Below, piece by piece: positions 1 to 6,877 of a DNA stretch of 64,000 nt. The DNA comes from Sphingomonas telluris. Lineage in GTDB: Bacteria > Pseudomonadota > Alphaproteobacteria > Sphingomonadales > Sphingomonadaceae. Position numbers and translations under genes: made by a program. The notes under the pieces were generated by a model. The model was not told where the DNA came from. It ran no database searches and worked only from the letters and a program-made list of their open reading frames with translations. The stretch spans positions 1,426,001 through 1,490,000 of the forward strand of contig NZ_JAKZHW010000001.1 in assembly GCF_022568775.1 (NCBI RefSeq), in the 5' to 3' direction. The first letter of the stretch is position 1, and each line of letters begins with the position of its first letter.

Positions 1-1381
1 TAGCCGCGAAGAACCGAAGCTCGGCCGGACCGAGATCCTGCGCCTCATCGATCAAGATGTGGTCGAATGGCTTCTCTGACTTGGCCGAGTAAGTTTCGGC
101 CAGCTCGCTAAACATCGTCGCCCAGGTCGTGAGGCCCTGCTCGGTAATGACAGAGCGGACACTCTCGAACACCGGCCAGAGCCGCTCCCGCTGGTTCGGT
201 CCCAAGCGGCTCTTTCGGCCCATGCGTTGCACGTCGCGGAAAGCCTCAGCGCTCGCAATACCCCAGGCGTCGATGACATGCGTCCATTCCGACAGCAGGA
301 AGCGCTCCGAAAACCCACGGACGTTGTGCTGCTCAGCAGCCTTCTTGAGCAGGCCCCGTAGCAACTGCTCGCCTGCGATCCGCGGTCGAGCGCCATGGAC
401 CAGCTGGAAGAGTTGCTCGGCCACGCGCTGGAATGACTCGACCGTGATCCGCCGCACTACTCCGCTCGTCTCAGGCGAGAGCACCGCGAGCTTCTTCTTG
501 AGAGCATCGGCGAGCGGGTCGGAGAACGTGGTTAGAAGGATGCGCGCTCGTGGATTAGTCTTGGCCAGACGAACAGCACGATGAAGCGCCACGATCGTCT
601 TCCCCGTCCCCGCTGAGCCTGCCACTCGTGCGGATCCGCCATGATCTCGCTCGACCGAGCTTCGCTGCGACGGGTGCAGGAATACGCCCCACTTGTCCCA
701 AGGAAACGAGAGGGCCTGCTCCAGCTCTTCCTGATCCGCGATCGGACGGATGCGCCTGAGCGTGTCGGGGTGTTCGTATGGGTTGATCGTAGCGGCTGGT
801 GCAGGCGCAGGAAGCTTTCCCGTCGCCGCAAATTCGAGCAACGCTTCCGCCGCTTCATCGGGTAGGTGGGCAGCAAGCTTGAAGAAGCCATCTTCGGTTG
901 CGCCGCGCACGTCTTCAACCCAGTCGGCCGGCACGCCGACAGACATGAGCTGATCCTCATCGAGTCCCGCAAAGACCGGAAGCTCCTCGGCAGCAGGAGC
1001 CTCAGTGAGACTTTCAAAATTGAAGGCGGAGGGCTGCTGAGTCTCCTCGACCAACTCCCGCACTTCGATGATCTGCATTGCGCCGGTGCGCGGGTGCGCC
1101 TCAATCCGCCGGCGCTCGGCCCACACGTAGGCTGGATCGTGGTGGCCAACATAGGCAACGAGCACGCTGTCCGCATTCTTGTGAACGATTAGACGCAGGT
1201 CGCGGTTCACGCGCACTGACCAGAAGTTCGGATCCTTCGACTTGTCGATCCGGTGCATCTGTAGGCCGTTGCCGCTCGGATCGATATGCAGGTCAACGAC
1301 CGTGGATTTCACGGCTTTCGCTTCATGCGCGGGCAGCCGCGCCAGCGCTGCCGTGAAAGTATCAGCAAGATGGAGGTTCAT
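1..1381 (-). CDS. RelE/ParE-like domain fused to UvrD-like SF1 helicase (partial, runs off left edge)
   Basis: Only the first ~460 residues are in the window. Residues 1-100 look like a RelE/ParE fold: a short helical start, then a strand-rich part with FWSVRVNRDLRLIVHK and AYVGHHDPAYVWAERR. After a linker, an SF1 helicase core begins at about residue 240: FLHPSQRSSV (Q-motif-like), Walker A GSAGTGKT, then Walker B LIDEAQDL next to the window edge. The start ATG overlaps the stop of the preceding gene (ATGA), so it is co-translated with the island operon. Known: UvrD-like enzymes translocate 3'-5' on ssDNA. Inference: it may process or unwind DNA for the upstream restriction proteins. Whether the RelE-like part is active cannot be told from sequence. 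C-terminal helicase motifs and any nuclease domain lie outside the window. Confidence 0.85.
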   Translation of the reverse strand, partial: MNLHLADTFTAALARLPAHEAKAVKSTVVDLHIDPSGNGLQMHRIDKSKDPNFWSVRVNRDLRLIVHKNADSVLVAYVGHHDPAYVWAERRRIEAHPRTGAMQIIEVRELVEETQQPSAFNFESLTEAPAAEELPVFAGLDEDQLMSVGVPADWVEDVRGATEDGFFKLAAHLPDEAAEALLEFAATGKLPAPAPAATINPYEHPDTLRRIRPIADQEELEQALSFPWDKWGVFLHPSQRSSVERDHGGSARVAGSAGTGKTIVALHRAVRLAKTNPRARILLTTFSDPLADALKKKLAVLSPETSGVVRRITVESFQRVAEQLFQLVHGARPRIAGEQLLRGLLKKAAEQHNVRGFSERFLLSEWTHVIDAWGIASAEAFRDVQRMGRKSRLGPNQRERLWPVFESVRSVITEQGLTTWATMFSELAETYSAKSEKPFDHILIDEAQDLGPAELRFFAA

Positions 1382-1881
1382 TCGCTTCGCCGCTTATGGC
1401 GCGCATCTGCAAGGGCCTGCCCAAGAGCAGTGCGGCGAGGCGAGTTCTCTGCCCGCTCCAGCTGCTTCCGCGCTTCAACCAAAAGACGCTCCAGGTTGAC
1501 CAGGCGTAGCTTCGTTTTCGCAATGTCAGCTTCGATAGTCCGCACCGTCTTGCTGGCTTTGGCGACCTGGTCAGGAATCGTAAGCCCATTGCCCTTTAAT
1601 GACCGCCTGGCAGCCTCTCTCCCAGCGTTCTGTGGATTTGCGCCGCGCACCTCGACGACGACATTTGGCTGCGCTTTTTTGGCAGCTTCTCTGGCCTTTC
1701 GTTCGGCCTCCTTCTGCGCAGCCGTAAGCTTCTGGCGTTTCGGCTTCTTGTTGATTTGCTTCTTCGGCTTTTTCAGATGCGCATTTAGATCAATCGGTGC
1801 GGCTCTCGTCTTCGCACGCGACGGCTGCCCGCCCCATGCACGAATGATCGTCGAGCCACCCAGGTATCCCCCCTTACCCAT
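1378..1881 (-). CDS. basic coiled-coil hypothetical protein of the island operon
   Basis: 167 residues and strongly basic. Residues 1-35 are Gly/Arg-rich. Residues 36-75 are dominated by Lys, Ala, Gln and Glu (KKPKKQINKKPKRQKL then AAQKEAERKAREAAKK), and residues ~105-150 form a second predicted helix suited to a coiled coil. No catalytic motif and no family recognised. A GGAGGG about ten bases upstream of the ATG supports the start. It lies 36 bases after the PLD gene and overlaps the helicase start by four bases, so it belongs to the operon. Inference: a DNA-binding or scaffolding subunit; the lysine-rich stretch would suit nucleic-acid contact. Function unknown. Confidence 0.7.
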   Translation of the reverse strand: MGKGGYLGGSTIIRAWGGQPSRAKTRAAPIDLNAHLKKPKKQINKKPKRQKLTAAQKEAERKAREAAKKAQPNVVVEVRGANPQNAGREAARRSLKGNGLTIPDQVAKASKTVRTIEADIAKTKLRLVNLERLLVEARKQLERAENSPRRTALGQALADARHKRRSE

Positions 1882-1917
1882 CTACGCATTACCCTCCACA
1901 GCCGGTTCGTTCAGACT

Positions 1918-2973
1918 CTAAAAAATGTAGCCGAACCGACGTCCCCCTGAGGTTGAGCCGACATGTCCGTATTGATTGGCCTGTCCGAACCACGACTCAT
2001 AGGCATTGCTACCAAGATCGGTGACATCGAACTCAAACTTGCGCGGATTTTTGGTGCGCTTGAAATGGATTGCGCGTCCAGCGATCGGTTCTCCACCCTT
2101 CGTGGTCGTGGGCATTCCCAAACGGTATATTTCTACCCCGAAGCTGGTTGTCTTAGGAGTAAGTGGTCGCCCCGACCAAGACGTGTGGCCGTCCGTCAGG
2201 ACATAGTCTCTCCGCTTTTTTGACGGCTTGCCAAAAAACGTTGCCAAGTGCCGGTTGAACTCGACCTGGTGTCTAGCAATGCCACTGGCTGCACCAACTT
2301 CCACAAACAGCTCTGACGCGAGGGACAAGTCCGAGCTGGGTTCGGTGGCTGCAAGCAACGCCGGATTCGTTTTGAAAGCGTCAAGTCTTGCCTCTGAGTA
2401 AGCAGCGAGCAATGGATCGGTCGCTGGCCGCAATAGCCCGGCAAACGCGCTCATCCACTCCTCTAATTGCTGACGCCTCTGCTTGGCGGGGTTGCCTGTA
2501 AGGTTTGCAATCGACGCAAGTTCTATGTTCTTTCCCTGCAGCCCGATCGCAGCTCCGGTGAGATTTGCCGATCCAATCATCCAGCAGTCGTTGAGATTCT
2601 TGGATTCAACGAACAGAAATTTTGGATGAAACACCGGCGGGGAGAACAGGGACTCGTATGTCACTTTCTTCTGCGGAGTGAAGAGCTTTGCGCTGGTGTT
2701 CGGGATGTCTCTAAGAATTCTTACCGCTTGGGGCTCCGTAATCCCCTGACTGATTCCAATCATGAGAGTCTTCTTGCACGCCAGCAGGCGAGCGTCCGAC
2801 TGCAAGACGTTCCTCAAATGCATTGCACCCGAAAGCGAGACGAATGCGAACCCGCCAACAATTGATTTAAGATCGCTAAGGTCGGATCGGTCCAGCAACG
2901 CGGAAAAGAGGTCTGAATTGGCATTCCCCCCATGGGTCCATACTGCCATCGGATCCTGAGCCGACGGAGCCAT
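1918..2973 (-). CDS. phospholipase-D-fold (HKD-like) protein of the island operon
   Basis: 351 residues from the ATG two bases after the methyltransferase stop. The open frame continues further upstream, but that part lies inside the methyltransferase gene. Seen: FHPKFLFVES followed by CWMIGSANLTGAAI, the H-x-K ... GSxN(L/F)T arrangement of PLD-family nucleases such as those in restriction enzymes and DISARM DrmC. Only one clear HKD-type motif is visible, so the active enzyme would be a dimer, as in Nuc or BfiI. The Asp of the classical HxKx4D is not evident at the expected spacing. The C-terminal half, ending in an aromatic/Gly-rich tail (GRRFGYIF), is not recognised. Inference: nuclease or phosphodiesterase effector of the restriction-type operon. 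Confidence 0.75.
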   Translation of the reverse strand: MAPSAQDPMAVWTHGGNANSDLFSALLDRSDLSDLKSIVGGFAFVSLSGAMHLRNVLQSDARLLACKKTLMIGISQGITEPQAVRILRDIPNTSAKLFTPQKKVTYESLFSPPVFHPKFLFVESKNLNDCWMIGSANLTGAAIGLQGKNIELASIANLTGNPAKQRRQQLEEWMSAFAGLLRPATDPLLAAYSEARLDAFKTNPALLAATEPSSDLSLASELFVEVGAASGIARHQVEFNRHLATFFGKPSKKRRDYVLTDGHTSWSGRPLTPKTTSFGVEIYRLGMPTTTKGGEPIAGRAIHFKRTKNPRKFEFDVTDLGSNAYESWFGQANQYGHVGSTSGGRRFGYIF

Positions 2974-2975
2974 CG

Positions 2976-5888
2976 TTAGACCCCGAACACCTTCATCACC
3001 TCGTCGCCGAAGTGGTTGATCACTTTCACCGCGATGCGACTGTTCGTCGGCCGCGGGAATGGGCGTGACGTGTCGCTGTAGAGCGTGCTCCAAGCCTCCT
3101 CGTCGATCTCTGAACGAAGGGCGGTCTTGAGGCTTTTGTATGGGTCGTTCGCGCCCAGGAAGTAGGCGTGGCGCACGAAGAAGCTCTCTTCGTTGTAATC
3201 CGTGTCCACGAACCACGCGGCAATACCGCGAGTGTCGTTGGAGCGAATATCGCCGGTGTTCGGATCGAACACATCGACACCATTCACCTTAACGCGGATC
3301 GTCTCGCCACCGTCGTCGAGCACGTTGATGTCAGGCTCACCGAACACCACAAACATATTGCCTTTGCCGGTATTCTTGAGCTCACCGGCCATGTGCATGT
3401 CAGGATTGATGCGCGCCTTGATGATTTTGAGCGAGCCAAGGCCATCGAACTCAGACGAGTGCGCGTCGAAGTTGAACGCACAGGCGATCACTACATCGAA
3501 GCGAGCATCGGCTGCTTCGCGAGCCGCAGCGACCAAGTCAGAGCGGCCAACCGTGCCGAACTCTGGACCGATGAAGATTCCTGCCCGGCGTTCGACGCCG
3601 GTGTCGCCCTCTGTGAAGCTCGCATCCGCACCTATCCAGTTGCCCGGCCATGGGTGCACGCTGTCGAATGTGATGCGGTCGCCCTTGTCGTGCTGGTGAA
3701 CACCAGCCGTTTTGAGGTGCTCAATGACGATCTGCGCAAAATCGTTCTCGGGTGATTCCGTGCGAACGCGCTTGCCTTCGGCGGCATCGATTTCTTCGAT
3801 CAGTTCGGCATCGCTCGCAGGCAGCACGCGGTGTGGCGAAAGGCTCTCAACGGTGAAGGGCCCAGCGACGCGTATACGGCTGTTATCGACGTAGGGGCGG
3901 TCGTAGAGCATTTCGACCTCTGCGCCCCTGACGATAGATTCATCGATCTCGCGTTGACGATCTGTCCGCGCCGTCCACCACGAGGTCAAATCGGCTTTCG
4001 CTTTGGGTGGCCAGGACTCTCCCGCGGCGCGTGGGACATCCCACTCCTCCCAGCTCTTATTGAGCGCCGCATTTAAAGATGCGCGCAGAGGCTCAAGCGC
4101 TTTTTGCCACTTCTCCCAAATCACATCGATTTCAGCATTGTTGGAAATCGATCTGAGCGTGACATGCGGCGCTCGCTCGTAAACAAATCCTTGGCGAATG
4201 TCGTTCGCGAAGACTCGATCTTCGGGCACGCGGCCGGACAACTGAGCTTCCTTCGCGGCGCCCTCACGGCTGTCGGCTAACTGATACCAAGGAAACCGCG
4301 CAGCCATGATCCGAGTTCGGGCCAGCGCTAACGCTACGCGGCTGGTGTCAATTGTGATCCACCGCCGTCCCCACTGCTCTGCAACATAAGCAGTTGTTCC
4401 CGATCCGCAGGTGGGATCCAAAACGAGATCGCCGGGATCGGTTGTCATGAGAATGCAGCGTTGGATGACAGCCTCTGAGGTCTGCACCACATACGTCTTG
4501 TCTGACGCTGAAAAGGTGTCCGTCCAGACGTCGGTGATTACCTCGGACGGTGCATCGCCAAAGAAGTAGCGCCAACGCAGACTGGTTGTCAGAGGCTGCA
4601 GCCGATCCGCCATAGCGAGGCGATTCATGCCGTCGAGATTCGTCTTCCAGCTCTTACCCTTGGGAGACGCAAACGTCCTACCAGCGAGAGTGTATGGAAA
4701 CGTGCAAGACTGAGTGTAGCCTGACGAGGCCAGGTTTTGCGCCGTGAAGAATCTTTCAGCTGCAACGCCGTGCTCCTCGGCGCTCGTGCGAGAGATAGTG
4801 CGGCCGTCATCATCCAACGCCTGCGTGAACTCTGGATGTTCTGAAAGCAGCTTGGGCTTTTTCGCCTGCCGAAACTTCATGTGGTCTTTCGATTTCGAAT
4901 ACCAACAAATGAAATCGGTTGTTCGTGCAAGGTCAGACACACCCAACGGGCTCTTCACGCGGAAGGTGATCTGCGCAACGAACTGCTCAGTGCCAAACAC
5001 TTCGTCCAATACCGCCCGCACGCGATGCACATTCTCATCGCCGATCTGCACAAAGATTGAGCCACTGTCGTGAAGCAGATCCCGCATTACCGTGAAGCGA
5101 TCGCGGAGGTAGGCCAGGTATGAGTGGATGCCATCCTTCCAGGTATCGCGAAACGCTTTCACCTGTTCGGGCTCTCGGCTGATGTCCTGCTGCTTGCCGT
5201 CCTTCACGTCACGCGATTGCGTGGAAACCTGCCAGTTCGAGCCGAACTTGATGCCATAGGGTGGATCGAAATACACGCACTGCACCTTGCCGCGCAGGCT
5301 CTCACGCTCGGCAAGGCTCGCCATCACCTGCAGGCTGTCACCGAGGATCATACGGTTCGACCAGTGCAAATCGTGGGCGTAGAACTCCGCCTTCGCCTCA
5401 GGGTCCAGGCCGTTGAAGTCGGCAAACAGGTCCGGCGCGTCGCTCTCTGCTTCGCGGGTAGTATTACTGCGACGTTTGAGGTCGTCGATAATCGCCTTGG
5501 GGTGGACCTTCTCCTGAATGTAGAGCGGCGGCACTTGGACAATCAGGTCCGACCAGTCCTGCGTGTCCTTGCCGCGCCAGACGAGCTGCGCGTCGCCGAT
5601 CTCGACTTCACCCGTCTCGGCGAGCTGCTTCATCTGATCCTTGCTGAGCCGGATGCGAGCGCCGTTCCAGATGATCTGCGGGTCGAGATCGGGGTCGCGG
5701 TCCCTCATTTCTCCCTCCGGCAGTGGCCGTGAGCGCTCGTAATGCACCGGCTCGCGTGGATCACGATCCTCCTCGCGAAGGAAGAAGCTCTCCATCTCCG
5801 CCGTCGGGATGTTGCGCCGCCGCGCCTCGTCATGCGTGAGCGTGCCGATCTGCTTCGGGCGGCTGCCTTGCCCGTTATTCCGCGCCAT
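2976..5888 (-). CDS. type III-like site-specific DNA methyltransferase (Mod)
   Basis: 970 residues. Motif IV FDPPY is at ~207-211 and the SAM-binding motif I DPTCGSGT at ~491-498. This order is that of beta-class amino-methyltransferases (N6-adenine or N4-cytosine), the class of type III Mod subunits. Between them lies a ~280-residue segment that would include target recognition, and a ~470-residue C-terminal part follows that is long for a Mod protein. The ATG at 5888 overlaps the upstream stop as TAATG and has AGAGGA about ten bases before it, so it is preferred to the longer frame starting at 5918. Together with the Res-like gene two places upstream it forms a type III-like pair, separated here by the DUF3883 gene. 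Expected role: marking host DNA against its own nucleases. Confidence 0.92.
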   Translation of the reverse strand: MARNNGQGSRPKQIGTLTHDEARRRNIPTAEMESFFLREEDRDPREPVHYERSRPLPEGEMRDRDPDLDPQIIWNGARIRLSKDQMKQLAETGEVEIGDAQLVWRGKDTQDWSDLIVQVPPLYIQEKVHPKAIIDDLKRRSNTTREAESDAPDLFADFNGLDPEAKAEFYAHDLHWSNRMILGDSLQVMASLAERESLRGKVQCVYFDPPYGIKFGSNWQVSTQSRDVKDGKQQDISREPEQVKAFRDTWKDGIHSYLAYLRDRFTVMRDLLHDSGSIFVQIGDENVHRVRAVLDEVFGTEQFVAQITFRVKSPLGVSDLARTTDFICWYSKSKDHMKFRQAKKPKLLSEHPEFTQALDDDGRTISRTSAEEHGVAAERFFTAQNLASSGYTQSCTFPYTLAGRTFASPKGKSWKTNLDGMNRLAMADRLQPLTTSLRWRYFFGDAPSEVITDVWTDTFSASDKTYVVQTSEAVIQRCILMTTDPGDLVLDPTCGSGTTAYVAEQWGRRWITIDTSRVALALARTRIMAARFPWYQLADSREGAAKEAQLSGRVPEDRVFANDIRQGFVYERAPHVTLRSISNNAEIDVIWEKWQKALEPLRASLNAALNKSWEEWDVPRAAGESWPPKAKADLTSWWTARTDRQREIDESIVRGAEVEMLYDRPYVDNSRIRVAGPFTVESLSPHRVLPASDAELIEEIDAAEGKRVRTESPENDFAQIVIEHLKTAGVHQHDKGDRITFDSVHPWPGNWIGADASFTEGDTGVERRAGIFIGPEFGTVGRSDLVAAAREAADARFDVVIACAFNFDAHSSEFDGLGSLKIIKARINPDMHMAGELKNTGKGNMFVVFGEPDINVLDDGGETIRVKVNGVDVFDPNTGDIRSNDTRGIAAWFVDTDYNEESFFVRHAYFLGANDPYKSLKTALRSEIDEEAWSTLYSDTSRPFPRPTNSRIAVKVINHFGDEVMKVFGV

Positions 5889-6877
5889 TACGATTGAGTC
5901 CTCTTCGTTCCCTTCCACACCATCGGTGCGATTTCGAATTCTCGTTCAAATTCCCGCAGGTCGTAAATTTGCACCTGGGGCTTGCTGAGTGCGTCAACGA
6001 CCATCGCAAGCCGCCATTCCGAGGCTTCGCGGTAGCCGTGCTCATTAGCTGTCAGGAAGAAGCGGGCCTGTTTGCTCGCCGTCCCTTTCACTTCGACATG
6101 GAGGGTGCTGCCGTTCTTGTGTGTCGCTTCGAGGTCGAAGCCGACATTGTCATCCTCGCGTGACACACACTTGTAACCCTGCTTGGTCAACACCGCCTTG
6201 GCAGCTTCGACCGCCGCCACTTCGACGCTCTTGCGGTGCTCGGCGTCACCGAAGCCGCAAAGTGGGTCGATCTCGTCGTTGTCACGGTCCGGCGCAGTCT
6301 CGACGTCTGGATTCTCGATTGCGACGTTCTTGAGCCGCCTAAGGCGCTCCTCGAGAATTGCGCGAACCTCGCGCTTGTTGTCGTTCGTGACTACATTTGG
6401 GCCGGCGAGGAAGGAGTATTTGCCCTGCCGAATGCTCGTGTGAGAGAATGGGTGGGTCCGAAATTCCGGCGGGACCAGGAACGCCTTCTTCGCACGGATC
6501 GAATAGTAATATTCGTCACTTGGCTCGACGCCGCCAGGGTCGAAGCCGTCGGGGCGAATCTCATATTTTCCCATCAGTTCCGCGTCTTCATACCAGCCGA
6601 CGACGTTCACGCCTTGGCGATGCGGATCCTTCGCAAGGCAGACGACTGTCCAGCCATGAAGGTCTGGGTTCCAGGGCGTCCCGCTGCCTCCCTGGGGCGG
6701 AGTGTAGCAGTAGTAGGTGCCGTCGCTTTGGCGCAGGAAGTTCCAGGCTTCGTGCCCCTGCTCGCCGCCTTTGATCCACGGGAAGTTCCCGTCCACCGGC
6801 CCACCTCGATAGAAATCTGACCAGCCGAATTTCACCCACAGCAGCTTGTCGAGACTTGGGGTTGGCCTGGAACTCAT
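5888..6877 (-). CDS. DUF3883 (PD-(D/E)XK-like) nuclease with unassigned N-terminal domain
   Basis: 329 residues. C-terminal ~100 residues match the DUF3883 pattern: VGFDLEA (Asp248), then LHVEVKGT (Glu262, Lys264), giving D...ExK, the signature of Mrr-like endonuclease folds, followed by FFLTANE and WRLAMV. The N-terminal ~160 residues are rich in Trp, Tyr, Phe and Gly (LLWVKFGWSDFYRGG, GWTVVCLAKD) and resemble small beta-barrel (PUA/EVE-like) readers, but no confident family match is possible by eye. The start forms ATGA with the Res stop, and the stop forms TAATG with the Mod start. Known: DUF3883 domains recur in defence islands. Inference: an additional restriction nuclease, perhaps sensing modified or foreign DNA through the N-terminal domain. 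Confidence 0.8.
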   Translation of the reverse strand: MSSRPTPSLDKLLWVKFGWSDFYRGGPVDGNFPWIKGGEQGHEAWNFLRQSDGTYYCYTPPQGGSGTPWNPDLHGWTVVCLAKDPHRQGVNVVGWYEDAELMGKYEIRPDGFDPGGVEPSDEYYYSIRAKKAFLVPPEFRTHPFSHTSIRQGKYSFLAGPNVVTNDNKREVRAILEERLRRLKNVAIENPDVETAPDRDNDEIDPLCGFGDAEHRKSVEVAAVEAAKAVLTKQGYKCVSREDDNVGFDLEATHKNGSTLHVEVKGTASKQARFFLTANEHGYREASEWRLAMVVDALSKPQVQIYDLREFEREFEIAPMVWKGTKRTQS

